NCBI GenBank assembly: GCA_964579395.1
Contig: CAZOFT010000008.1
Span: 8,066 to 72,065, forward strand
Direction of reading: 5' to 3'
DNA from: JACOTV01 sp964579395
GTDB taxonomy: Bacteria; Patescibacteriota; Microgenomatia; UBA1406; GWC2-37-13
Length of the DNA: 64,000 nt
Both the position numbers and the translations under genes were made by a program. The notes beneath the pieces are model-generated. The model was not told the origin of the DNA, did no database searches, and worked only from the letters and a program-made list of their open reading frames with translations. Below are positions 34,033 through 42,061 of the stretch, one piece after another; position 1 is the first letter of the stretch; each line of letters begins with the position of its first letter.

Positions 34033-34323
34033 ATGGCAACCAAAACAACCCGCACAAAAGCGAATAAAACAACTCCTCATGATCCTGAGACGGTAAAGGC
34101 TCAGCAGGATTCGACACTTTGGCTCTTTGGAATAACCTTAATCCTATTGGGTATTTTGCTTGTCATCAACCTCATTCACGCTGCAGCAAGCACTCCTGAG
34201 ATGGTAAAAGGCGCATCAACAATCGATCGTCCAACCACTGTAAACCAGGAACTACGATCTGTAGAACACATTCTTCGTGACATAGACACGAATGACGGTT
34301 CAGATTCGCTGAATCTTGAGTAA
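34033..34323 (+). CDS. Small single-pass membrane protein
   Basis: A 96-residue protein with a basic Thr/Lys-rich N-terminus, one transmembrane helix (about 28-50, LWLFGITLILLGILLVI) and a polar C-terminal tail rich in Asp. Not recognised. The positive-inside rule places the tail outside the cell. Confidence 0.6.
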   Translation: MATKTTRTKANKTTPHDPETVKAQQDSTLWLFGITLILLGILLVINLIHAAASTPEMVKGASTIDRPTTVNQELRSVEHILRDIDTNDGSDSLNLE

Positions 34324-34373
34324 TACACGGCCTTCTCCCAAAGCCTTCCTCTGCATTTGGGCCGGAAATCAGA

Positions 34374-34379
34374 TACAAT
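34374..34379 (+). promoter_or_regulatory. -10 hexamer TACAAT, leaderless start
   Basis: TACAAT ends 6 nt before the ATG at 34386. Confidence 0.55.
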
Positions 34380-34385
34380 GCACAT

Positions 34386-35249
34386 ATGCCGTCAACTGTG
34401 CACAACTCAGCTGATCTGCCGTACATGATTCATCAGATCGAAACGTACGCAAATAAACACAAGCTCGATCATCGATTTGTCGGTGGCGTGTCATACGGCG
34501 GGCTGCTTACGGAAGCCACCACCTACGATATTTCAATCCCTACCCGGACTATTACGCTCAAAAATCATAAGGCATTTGAGCTTTTGCGCGCAGATGGTTC
34601 TGCCCGCGATATCGACCTCATAACACTAAACACCGACCATGAGGAAATGACCGAGTTAGCTACGTTTGTGGAAGCGTTGGAGGCGGAGATGAAAGAGCGA
34701 CTTGGATATATTCCCCCCATATCTTACGAAGGTGTATTTAAAAAAAACGAACACCCACCCGGCCTTCTTGACTTTGTAACGACACTACATCGCGAAAAAG
34801 ACGACTATTTTTTGGTGTTTGATCTCGTACAACAGCCCATCAGTAAAGCATCTTTGGAGCCATGGACACTGCAATTGGAGGATGGTCTCACATACACCAC
34901 AAGAAATCCGATTGCGGATTATTTTGCCTATCAATGCCGCTCCCCGGCGGGTATAAAACCGAAAGATGTAAGCAAAATCATTTACCTATCTCAGTTGGTC
35001 AAAGCAATGTGTCGAGAAGGTAAAAAATACCGCATTGACTATATGAGTCACGAATACTACGGCACATGGCAAGAGTTTATCAATCAGCTTGAGCACTCCC
35101 CCCTCCCCTCAGTGCAGCGAAAACGCGCTATTACACGTCTATACTGGAGCACGATGGGCACTGCATTTGCACACGGGCGCGGCGCGGTAGGAAAGACTGC
35201 ACTTGCAGCTTTTAATATTCTGAATCGAATGTATCACAAGATACGATGA
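34386..35249 (+). CDS. Putative nucleotidyltransferase-like protein
   Basis: A 287-residue soluble protein. A GGVSYGG loop (about residues 33-39) and a later Asp-Ile-Asp (RDIDLITL, about 75) resemble the GG/S...DxD active site of nucleotidyltransferases, although their spacing is unusually wide. The C-terminal half is helical. No closer family is recognised. It lies directly upstream of the HAD/CDP-alcohol-transferase fusion, so a role in activating a lipid headgroup or polyol with a nucleotide is possible but speculative. Confidence 0.5.
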   Translation: MPSTVHNSADLPYMIHQIETYANKHKLDHRFVGGVSYGGLLTEATTYDISIPTRTITLKNHKAFELLRADGSARDIDLITLNTDHEEMTELATFVEALEAEMKERLGYIPPISYEGVFKKNEHPPGLLDFVTTLHREKDDYFLVFDLVQQPISKASLEPWTLQLEDGLTYTTRNPIADYFAYQCRSPAGIKPKDVSKIIYLSQLVKAMCREGKKYRIDYMSHEYYGTWQEFINQLEHSPLPSVQRKRAITRLYWSTMGTAFAHGRGAVGKTALAAFNILNRMYHKIR

Positions 35250-35280
35250 AGTTGTGCGTGTTACACGGTGAAAAACACGC

Positions 35281-35286
35281 TATAAT
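35281..35286 (+). promoter_or_regulatory. -10 hexamer TATAAT with short leader
   Basis: TATAAT lies 21 nt before the ATG at 35308, which gives a leader of about 14 nt and differs from the leaderless pattern. Confidence 0.5.
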
Positions 35287-35307
35287 TCCGAAGATTATCA
35301 CCCCAAC

Positions 35308-36924
35308 ATGAACGCGAAAAAAAACACCCATTACGTAGCCTTTTTTGATATAGATGGCACATTGTTTGACCCCGATCTTCGCCTACTAGCAGCACCGTAC
35401 TTCAATCGAAAAAGCTTTAAACTCCTGAAGAAAAATAAAGCAACAATTGTAGTCACTACAGGTCGTCGCAGCTGGATTAAGACAAATGACCTTCAACTTC
35501 ACATGCTGGGCATGTACCCCCCAGATCACGTGGTAACGGGTATCGGTACTAACATTTTGCACAAGAAGTATCACTACGTGTATGGCACCGATAAAAAGTG
35601 GCAGGAAGAGTTTGTGAAAAAAGGATGGAACAAGCAAGAAATACTGCGTGACACAAACGCAGTTGCTGCAAAGTACCGGCTGTTTCGCATACCTACGATC
35701 AACCAATTCACTATTACATTTTGGCTTTTTAATACGCCCATTTCTAAAGTAAAAGAGATTCGTGAAGATATGGAACGCGAGAGCAATGGACGGTTTCGCA
35801 CTGTCATTACCGAACAATTGCTTCTTCCAAATACCAAAGATCGATTTTCTGGTTTTCTGTTTTTGATTCCCCAAACAGCGGACAAAGGAACATCAGCAGT
35901 TCACTTATTAGACATGATAAAAAAAGCACATCCCAACGATCATCTGCACATCTTTTGCTTCGGTGATGCCTTAGTAGACGTGCCTCTTTTGACCATTGAT
36001 TACCCCAATGCCACCATCCAGTCATTTGGACTCCACTTGACGCCACAAGCACAAATGGCACTCTCAAAAATGGAAAATATACGCGTCGTAAGCTATTTTG
36101 ACTCAGCTCCGAAGCGCATCTGGAAAGTTCTCAGCACACACATAGCAAGCAATACAGATACCGTTCCCAAAAAAGTGGCACAAAACAGTCCGTTTCGCCG
36201 ACTTATTCGCCCATTTGAGTTTATTATTGACCGATTTGCCCCTCAAGAATTCACTCCTGACGATATCACAGAACACGGTATTACGCTTGTAAATGAAGGC
36301 GTGCATAAACTCTACGATATTCACGGGGGTCAGGCCGGACGCGTCACGGGATACTGGGAACTCGTACGTGGTTACTTTATGGATATTGTTGACGGAGTAC
36401 GCGCACGCAATTCACCTCACCTCAAATCAGATCAGGGTTATTTGTTAGATGCTCTTGCAGATCGTAAAAAGGAATTTGCACTACTCTACGGACGTTCAAG
36501 CACATTTACGTATTCCGCTGCTGCTGCGATTTCATGCGTGCTCCCAAGCATTGCACGTGCTCAGGCTGAATGTATGGGGATCATGGTCCCTGAGCATGAC
36601 GCGCGTGGCGGTTCCGCATTATCACGCACGGTTCGACTTCTGTTTATCGCTTTTATGGACCTGTTGCAATTGACACACGTTGCAAATGCACAAACACAGG
36701 CGCTTCTGGACGCAAATCTTGCCACATATGCATACCGCGCATCACTTGCACATGCATTTGACCCCAAGAAGAAAAAAAACTATGACGCAACGTCATATAT
36801 TAAGTATGAATCTCTGGTTTCGCTGTTGGAAGAGCAGTGGAAAGTACTCCAAAAGCAAAGACTCACTTCTCAGATGCCTGAAAATCTCAAAAAAACCATC
36901 CAAAATTACATTTCTACCCCATGA
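35308..36924 (+). CDS. HAD phosphatase fused to CDP-alcohol phosphotransferase-like domain
   Basis: A 538-residue fusion. The N-terminal half (about 8-265) is a HAD hydrolase with nucleophile Asp14 in DIDGT (Asp16 the acid), TTGR at 50-53 and the metal-binding CFGDALVDVPLL (Asp220, Asp224); a Cof/sucrose-phosphatase-like cap is inserted. The C-terminal half has DG(x)2AR(x)9G(x)3D(x)3D at 362-385, the CDP-alcohol phosphotransferase signature with one extra residue in the middle gap. That family moves a phospho-alcohol from a CDP-activated donor. The usual six membrane helices are not obvious, which is odd. One protein could thus make and dephosphorylate a product. DUF1653 follows, overlapping by 4 nt. 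Confidence 0.68.
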   Translation: MNAKKNTHYVAFFDIDGTLFDPDLRLLAAPYFNRKSFKLLKKNKATIVVTTGRRSWIKTNDLQLHMLGMYPPDHVVTGIGTNILHKKYHYVYGTDKKWQEEFVKKGWNKQEILRDTNAVAAKYRLFRIPTINQFTITFWLFNTPISKVKEIREDMERESNGRFRTVITEQLLLPNTKDRFSGFLFLIPQTADKGTSAVHLLDMIKKAHPNDHLHIFCFGDALVDVPLLTIDYPNATIQSFGLHLTPQAQMALSKMENIRVVSYFDSAPKRIWKVLSTHIASNTDTVPKKVAQNSPFRRLIRPFEFIIDRFAPQEFTPDDITEHGITLVNEGVHKLYDIHGGQAGRVTGYWELVRGYFMDIVDGVRARNSPHLKSDQGYLLDALADRKKEFALLYGRSSTFTYSAAAAISCVLPSIARAQAECMGIMVPEHDARGGSALSRTVRLLFIAFMDLLQLTHVANAQTQALLDANLATYAYRASLAHAFDPKKKKNYDATSYIKYESLVSLLEEQWKVLQKQRLTSQMPENLKKTIQNYISTP

Positions 36925-37145
36925 GCACGATATCTGTACCCCAAGGCCTATATCGCCATTATAAGGGCAAAAAATACCTTGTTTTGGGTGTCGCAAAACA
37001 CAGCGAGACTCTTGAAGAACTCGTGGTCTATGTAACTCTGTATGAAAATGAAGCGGGACCGATCTGGGTTCGGCCGCTCAAAATGTTTACAGAAACGGTT
37101 GAAATGGACGGCAAACAAGTCCCTCGCTTCAAGAAAATTGACTAG
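36921..37145 (+). CDS. DUF1653 family protein
   Basis: A 74-residue member of DUF1653. The family pattern is plain: GLYRHYKGKKYLVLGVAKHSET, LEELVVYVTLY and IWVRPLKMF, ending in PRFKKID. Its function is unknown; it forms a small SH3-like barrel in related proteins. Its ATG overlaps the TGA of the fusion gene upstream (ATGA), so it is translationally coupled. It converges on the next gene with a 4-nt overlap. Confidence 0.9.
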   Translation: MSTISVPQGLYRHYKGKKYLVLGVAKHSETLEELVVYVTLYENEAGPIWVRPLKMFTETVEMDGKQVPRFKKID

Positions 37146-37585
37146 GATGTCTGTGCTTGCGGTGCCTGTTTTGACAGAAGTTCAATCAGTTTTGCCTGCG
37201 ACTTCGGACCGATCACATTGAGTCCGATCATTTTTCCCCGCTTCGGATAGAGGCGCACGGCAAACGCCACAATTCCCCGTCGCTGCACCTGAAACGGCAC
37301 AATGCGCTCAATATCTGTCGGATGGTCGAATACGAGCGACATCGTCTGACGAATGCGATTATCCACATACCACCAGGACCATACGCCAAACGCCAAAAAT
37401 ACCACTGAGGTGATTTTCAAATAGAAAACAACCTGCTCTTCACCAGGCTTCGGAGGAATCACTGTCATTAAGATCAACAAAACTACACCGGTGAGTGCAG
37501 TAAATATGCCCATGCCATAAAATATGACCTTCTGCAGACGAAAACTGGCTGCAATGTGTTTTTTCAATTCTTGTGCATGATCCAT
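37142..37585 (-). CDS. Two-helix membrane protein of unknown function
   Basis: A 147-residue protein with two transmembrane helices (about 20-43 and 53-73) and a cytosolic C-terminal domain of about 70 residues resembling a small PH-like or YcxB-like beta domain. Not recognised. A TATACT box ends 7 nt before the ATG. Confidence 0.6.
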   Translation of the reverse strand: MDHAQELKKHIAASFRLQKVIFYGMGIFTALTGVVLLILMTVIPPKPGEEQVVFYLKITSVVFLAFGVWSWWYVDNRIRQTMSLVFDHPTDIERIVPFQVQRRGIVAFAVRLYPKRGKMIGLNVIGPKSQAKLIELLSKQAPQAQTS

Positions 37586-37592
37586 GGTAGAC

Positions 37593-37598
37593 AGTATA
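37593..37598 (-). promoter_or_regulatory. -10 hexamer TATACT, leaderless start
   Basis: Minus-strand TATACT ends 7 nt before the ATG at 37585. Confidence 0.55.
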
Positions 37599-37603
37599 AA
37601 CGA

Positions 37604-38080
37604 CTAATATGCCTTCGGAGGACGTTTTGCTGAAGCCAATTTACGTACTTGCAAACCAGAAACAACCGCGTGTATTCGAGCAACTTCTGTGCGAATCGCA
37701 CCAACATCCAGACCTTTTTCTAAATAGGAGTTCATGACTTCATCAATAGCAGCGTCATAATCGTTTTTATGCTTCTGGTTAATATTTTTCCAGGGAATTC
37801 CTTTCAGAAGTTGAGCCACGTTTGGATCATAGGAAATGCGCCCGGTGAGCATAAAATAGGCAATCATGGGATAACTCATAGCACCCGTAAAATACGCTGT
37901 ATTGTCGTTTGAGCCGATCGCATCCAGTTTTAAGTCATACGTAACGTCATAGTATTTCCCTCGACTGGAGGAATACACTTTTGCACGATTCTCACTCACC
38001 TCTACTCGCCCGTCCGCAATAGCAGTCAGCGCCTCGAAGACTTTTGATATATGTGCCGGCCTCCATACAGAAGTACTCAT
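37604..38080 (-). CDS. Soluble protein of unknown function
   Basis: A 158-residue soluble protein, not recognised. The first half is mixed alpha/beta (DGRVEVSENRAKVYSS), and the C-terminal part is helical and basic, ending KRPPKAY. No membrane segment or known motif is visible. It precedes the two-helix membrane protein on the same strand by 18 nt, but each gene has its own -10 box. Confidence 0.55.
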   Translation of the reverse strand: MSTSVWRPAHISKVFEALTAIADGRVEVSENRAKVYSSSRGKYYDVTYDLKLDAIGSNDNTAYFTGAMSYPMIAYFMLTGRISYDPNVAQLLKGIPWKNINQKHKNDYDAAIDEVMNSYLEKGLDVGAIRTEVARIHAVVSGLQVRKLASAKRPPKAY

Positions 38081-38086
38081 AGTTGC

Positions 38087-38092
38087 AGTATA
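38087..38092 (-). promoter_or_regulatory. -10 hexamer TATACT, leaderless start
   Basis: Minus-strand TATACT ends 6 nt before the ATG at 38080. Confidence 0.55.
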
Positions 38093-38139
38093 CCTTCAAA
38101 CTGATTCCGGTTGCAGTGAGCACGCGCAGGACATTCTGA

Positions 38140-38145
38140 TATAAT
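38140..38145 (+). promoter_or_regulatory. -10 hexamer TATAAT with leader
   Basis: TATAAT is 57 nt upstream of the chosen ATG at 38203 of the ABC-F gene, so this gene has a real 5' leader or an upstream start. Confidence 0.45.
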
Positions 38146-38202
38146 GATATCTTCCTCTGACAGCACAAACCCGTGCGCCGGCGTTTTTGGAACTCCCCAC
38201 TT

Positions 38203-39654
38203 ATGGAAACTATTATTCGATTTAGTGATGTGACGTTTGAGTACGTCGAAGACAAGCCCTTGCTGAGCGAGGCCAGCTTTTCTATCAAACGAGGGCTCAA
38301 ACTGGCGCTCATGGGACAAAACGGCGCGGGAAAAAGCACTCTTTTTAAGCTCATTACAGAAACTCTCAAGCCTGCATCGGGGCAAATTGCCCGCGGGCGT
38401 GATGTGACGATCGCCACATCTCACCAGGTGGTTGATCCTGCCGAGTACACCCTCACTGTCGAAGAGTATTTTGGGAAGCGAATTACGTGCGAGCTGCATG
38501 AGCTCAGAAGTCGCCTCGCACGTGTGCTGGAACTCGTCAATCTCCACGCCCCGGGCGACAAGCTGGTCAGCAGCTTCTCAGGGGGTCAGCAAGCACGCCT
38601 TCTCCTCGCCGCAGCTCTCATTCAAGACCCGGATCTGCTTCTCTTGGACGAACCCACAAATAATCTAGATCCAGCAGGAATTGCGCACCTTGTGGAGTTT
38701 TTGGCAGACTACAAAAAAACGGTGGTCGTGATCTCGCATGATGCAGAGTTTCTCAATAGCTTTACTCAAGGAGTGCTCTACCTGGACACATTCACGCACA
38801 AAGTCGATTATTTTGCGGGCAATTACTACGACGTGGTAGCTGATATTGCCGCGCGTATCGAGAAAGAACAACAGCTGAATGCACGCATGGAAAAAGGGAT
38901 TCGGGAAAATAAAGAGAAAGCCAATTTTTTTGCTCATAAGGGGGGTAAAATGCGCCTTGTCGCCAAGAAAATGCGTGAGAAGGCCCAGGAGATGGAAGAT
39001 GCGAAAGTCGATGTGCGCCGGGAAGATCGAACCATTCCTCCTTTTACAATCGGCACTCAGGATGCCATGTATGACACTATCCTCCACCTCACCGGCTACA
39101 GCATGATACATAACCATGAAGTGCAACACCGAACTGCAAACGTACGACTCGAGCGCCGGGAACACTTGCAGATCGTGGGTCCCAATGGCGCGGGAAAAAC
39201 GACACTCATTGAATCGATTGCCAATCGCACCAACCCGCAAGCCACTATCGCCCGCGGTATCCGTGTGGGATATTATCGGCAGGATTTCAGCACACTCGAC
39301 TTTACCCAAACCGTATACAAATCCTTGGAAGACGCGGCGTATGAATCAGAAACTGAGGTGAATGAGACCTTGATTCGCTCAACAGCAGCCAAGTTTTTGC
39401 TCACCAAAGATCAGATTTATTCCCCGATCGGCAATCTTTCTGAAGGGCAAAAAGGACTACTCTCTTTTGCACGCCTGGTTCTTCTGAAACCGGGGCTTCT
39501 CATACTGGATGAGCCCAGCAATCACATAAACTTTCGCCATCTCCCGATTATTGCAGCTGCACTGGACAAGTTTGAAGGCGCAATGGTGCTCGTGTCGCAC
39601 CTTGACGAATTTGTCTGGCAAATCCGCATCGACAAAACCCTCGAATTGGGCTAG
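38203..39654 (+). CDS. ABC-F family ATPase
   Basis: A 483-residue ABC-F protein with two nucleotide-binding domains and no membrane part. Domain 1 has Walker A GQNGAGKST and the signature SFSGGQQARLLLA with LLLDEPTNNLD. Domain 2 has GPNGAGKTT, LSEGQKGLLSFA and LILDEPSNHI, where the usual TNHLD is SNHIN. ABC-F proteins act on the ribosome, for example in translation rescue or antibiotic protection; the subgroup is not clear, and the linker (about 230-285) is basic. The ATG at 38203 starts the conserved domain; a GTG at 38173 in frame is the alternative. Confidence 0.92.
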   Translation: METIIRFSDVTFEYVEDKPLLSEASFSIKRGLKLALMGQNGAGKSTLFKLITETLKPASGQIARGRDVTIATSHQVVDPAEYTLTVEEYFGKRITCELHELRSRLARVLELVNLHAPGDKLVSSFSGGQQARLLLAAALIQDPDLLLLDEPTNNLDPAGIAHLVEFLADYKKTVVVISHDAEFLNSFTQGVLYLDTFTHKVDYFAGNYYDVVADIAARIEKEQQLNARMEKGIRENKEKANFFAHKGGKMRLVAKKMREKAQEMEDAKVDVRREDRTIPPFTIGTQDAMYDTILHLTGYSMIHNHEVQHRTANVRLERREHLQIVGPNGAGKTTLIESIANRTNPQATIARGIRVGYYRQDFSTLDFTQTVYKSLEDAAYESETEVNETLIRSTAAKFLLTKDQIYSPIGNLSEGQKGLLSFARLVLLKPGLLILDEPSNHINFRHLPIIAAALDKFEGAMVLVSHLDEFVWQIRIDKTLELG

Positions 39655-39721
39655 TTTTATAAGACTACAAAGAAGAACTGTTCAAGGAAGCACAAAAGCG
39701 AAGAAGCGTGTGCCGATTGCG

Positions 39722-39792
39722 GGCAGGGGTGGAGGGAATCGAACCCCCATCAAAGGTTTTGGAGACCTCTATTCTACCATTTAACTACACCC
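39722..39792 (-). tRNA. tRNA-Trp (CCA)
   Basis: Read on the minus strand, the acceptor GGGGGTG pairs with CACCCCT, the T arm is GGGGG-TTCGATT-CCCTC, and the anticodon loop CTCCAAA gives CCA. An extra G in the acceptor arm makes the 5' end uncertain by one base. CCA is not encoded at the 3' end. Confidence 0.9.
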
Positions 39793-39839
39793 CCTGATGA
39801 GGCAGCGGATGGTGCGCGCACCCTGCCATGTGTTTCGTG

Positions 39840-39912
39840 TGAACCTACCCCGAATCGAACGGGGATCTGAGGCTCCGCAAGCCCCTGCTCTATCCTATTA
39901 AGCTATAGGTCC
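39840..39912 (-). tRNA. tRNA-Arg (GCG)
   Basis: The minus strand folds into a full cloverleaf: acceptor GGACCTA/TAGGTTC, anticodon stem GGGGC/GCCTC, loop TTGCGGA, T arm CCCCG-TTCGATT-CGGGG. The anticodon is GCG (Arg, CGC/CGU codons). A20 and C35, known Arg identity elements, are present. Bacteria normally use ACG here. No 3' CCA is encoded. Confidence 0.9.
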
Positions 39913-39985
39913 AGCCAAGATCGGCAGATCACATTATAGCAAAACGTGCCGATATTGACTAGTCTCTGATACGAATATACGAATA

Positions 39986-40519
39986 TCAGAATGGGTATCC
40001 TTTTAAGCCCTGTATGCCCTTGAGCACTGAGACTTCGCCCATGATGCTCCAGATATGTCCTATCACCATACCGGTAACCACCTTGTGCACCGGTCGCTTC
40101 CCCATCCCAAACGCACTCATATCAAGCTCGCGGGAAAGCTCTGCTTCATCGGCCCCTTTCACATATGCCTCGCTGGCTGCAGCCACGGCATCTGCATATT
40201 TGGCAAACTCCTCCACATCAATGGTGACGCGACGAAGCCATTTGGGATATTCATTCACCCAGTCATCCGGCTGCACTTCGCTTGCACCCGTTTTATCTTT
40301 CCACTCGGTGGCAAAAAGCGGCTGCTTTCCCTGCAGCAGCATGTGAGTAAAAAAATCCTCGGAAAACACGAGGTGCGCATAGGTTCCGGCGATCGGATTG
40401 GCCGTTCCCTCAGGTTGAAATGAAGCAACATCAGCAGTTACTCCTTCCATGGTTTGTTTCATGTACTGATGAGCATCCGCAAGATCCTCCAAGAGTACAG
40501 TCGATACAAAATCTGACAT
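39986..40519 (-). CDS. DinB-like four-helix protein
   Basis: A 177-residue protein of the DinB/YfiT superfamily, a four-helix bundle that often binds a metal with three histidines. Histidines are placed as expected (HQYMKQTM near the start; HLVFSEDFF; and the C-terminal HIWSIMGEVSVLKG). Members act in thiol transfer or stress. The ATG at 40519 begins the domain; the longer frame to 40618 covers a repeat-rich region and is rejected. TATACA lies about 13 nt upstream. Confidence 0.7.
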   Translation of the reverse strand: MSDFVSTVLLEDLADAHQYMKQTMEGVTADVASFQPEGTANPIAGTYAHLVFSEDFFTHMLLQGKQPLFATEWKDKTGASEVQPDDWVNEYPKWLRRVTIDVEEFAKYADAVAAASEAYVKGADEAELSRELDMSAFGMGKRPVHKVVTGMVIGHIWSIMGEVSVLKGIQGLKGYPF

Positions 40520-40591
40520 AAAAAAATAAAAATGTATAACGGGCAATCGCATTATACTGAAATCAGAAGTCAGCAATACACTTCTCAAATG

Positions 40592-40626
40592 CAATAACCA
40601 ATAACTATCAACCACCAACCGGCAAC
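40592..40626. repeat. Degenerate 7-bp repeat array upstream of the DnaQ/GIY-YIG gene
   Basis: Five heptamers (CAATAAC, CAATAAC, TATCAAC, CACCAAC, CGGCAAC), all ending in AAC in the same register, lie just before the -10 box of the gene at 40648. Confidence 0.65.
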
Positions 40627-40634
40627 TATCGTGC

Positions 40635-40640
40635 TACCAT
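40635..40640 (+). promoter_or_regulatory. -10 hexamer TACCAT, leaderless start
   Basis: TACCAT ends 7 nt before the ATG at 40648. Confidence 0.5.
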
Positions 40641-40647
40641 ACATCGT

Positions 40648-42060
40648 ATGCTTCCTTCCAAGATAGCGTTTGTCGATATAGAAACCACCGGCACAAGCGT
40701 GCGCCATGATCGTATCATCGAGATCGCTATTATTCGCATGGAAGACGGAGTCATCACCGACCGGTATGAAACACTCATCAACCCCCAGCGTCCGGTATCG
40801 CCGTTTATCAGCGAACTAACAACGATTTACCCGCATGAGCTGGAACATGCACCCACCTGGGAGGAAGTCGCACCGACTATACAAAACTTGCTTGAAGATC
40901 ATGTATTTGCAGCTCACAATGTCCGCTTTGATTATGGATTTGTCAAAGAGCAATTTCGCTGCGTAGGCATCGCTTATCATGCAAAACAACTATGTACCGT
41001 TCGCTTGTCACGCGCCTTGTATCCGCAGTTCAAACGCCACAACCTGGACAGTGTGATTGAGCGACATGGATTTGTCTGCGGCAGCCGACACCGCGCAATG
41101 GGTGACACACAAGTGATTGCCGATTTTTACCTCAAGATGCTATCAGAGCAGCCGGAAGATCGACTCCTTGCCGCAATTAATCCGCTCTTGCAGCGGCCCT
41201 CGCTCCCGCCACACATCTCACCTGAACTCGTTGATGCGATTCCCGAAAAGCCGGGAATCTATATATTTTATGGGGAAAACAACACGCCGCTTTATATCGG
41301 CAAAAGCAAAAGCCTGCGTACCCGCGTGCTGTCACATTTTCAGGCAAATCACACGCACTCCACTGAAATGCATATCAGCCAGCAGACAGTCGATATCGTC
41401 ACCGAAACCACCTCGGGCGAGCTCGGAGCACTGCTTCTTGAGCAGCACCTCATAAAGTCCATGCAACCGCTATACAATCGCAAATTGCGCCGGATGCACA
41501 AACTCATCGTTGCCCGAAGTCACAAAGACAGCAACGGCTACCTGCGTATGCATGCAGAGACGGTTGAGCAGATTGATCCGCACAATATGGATGACATTAT
41601 CGGCATCTACAAGAGTCGAAGCCAGATGAATCAGGCCCTTCGCGCGCTTGCGGTGGACCATATGCTATGCCAGGTGCTGATGGGTCTTGAGAAGGGAGAC
41701 GTGTGTTTTGGTTACAAGATTGAGCGCTGTCGCGGTGCCTGTATGGGCAAAGAGTCACCGGTACTGTACAATGCCCGATTTGAAGCGGCAGTCGCACTGC
41801 AGGCTCTTAAGAAATGGCCGTACGAAAGCCCCATGGTTGTACTTGAACAGGATAAGCGGGACGATCGCGCAGAAGGCTTTGTGATTGACAAGTGGTGCCT
41901 GATCGGAAAAATCATTCATGAAGAGCAAGATGTGCGATGGGAGCAGTCACATGAATATGTATTTGACCTTGATGTGTACAAGATATTATCCCGTACGCTG
42001 CTGGATACACGCAGTCGCCACACCATCCTGCCGTTTCCCCAAGCTGAGAATCTACGCTAG
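40648..42060 (+). CDS. DnaQ-type 3'-5' exonuclease fused to a GIY-YIG (UvrC/Cho-like) domain
   Basis: A 470-residue fusion. The N-terminal 170 residues are a DEDDh exonuclease (FVDIETTG first acidic pair; AAHNVRFDYGF; HRAMGDTQ with His and Asp), as in DNA polymerase III epsilon. The second part (about 200-290) is a GIY-YIG nuclease (GIYIFYGENNTPLYIGKSKSLRTRV) as at the UvrC N-terminus, followed by a C-terminal region without UvrC's second nuclease. The same order occurs in known bacterial exonuclease-GIY-YIG proteins, so the fusion is not new, but its repair role is poorly defined. It ends 1 nt from the convergent DUF2207 gene. Confidence 0.9.
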   Translation: MLPSKIAFVDIETTGTSVRHDRIIEIAIIRMEDGVITDRYETLINPQRPVSPFISELTTIYPHELEHAPTWEEVAPTIQNLLEDHVFAAHNVRFDYGFVKEQFRCVGIAYHAKQLCTVRLSRALYPQFKRHNLDSVIERHGFVCGSRHRAMGDTQVIADFYLKMLSEQPEDRLLAAINPLLQRPSLPPHISPELVDAIPEKPGIYIFYGENNTPLYIGKSKSLRTRVLSHFQANHTHSTEMHISQQTVDIVTETTSGELGALLLEQHLIKSMQPLYNRKLRRMHKLIVARSHKDSNGYLRMHAETVEQIDPHNMDDIIGIYKSRSQMNQALRALAVDHMLCQVLMGLEKGDVCFGYKIERCRGACMGKESPVLYNARFEAAVALQALKKWPYESPMVVLEQDKRDDRAEGFVIDKWCLIGKIIHEEQDVRWEQSHEYVFDLDVYKILSRTLLDTRSRHTILPFPQAENLR

Positions 42061-42061
42061 C

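Noticed and set aside
39840..39912. tRNA-Cys (GCA)
   Set aside because: The loop is TTGCGGA, so the anticodon is GCG, and A20 and C35 support Arg.
40648..42060. Homing endonuclease or mobile element because of the GIY-YIG domain
   Set aside because: The domain is of the UvrC type and fused to DnaQ as in known repair proteins; there is no intron or inverted end.
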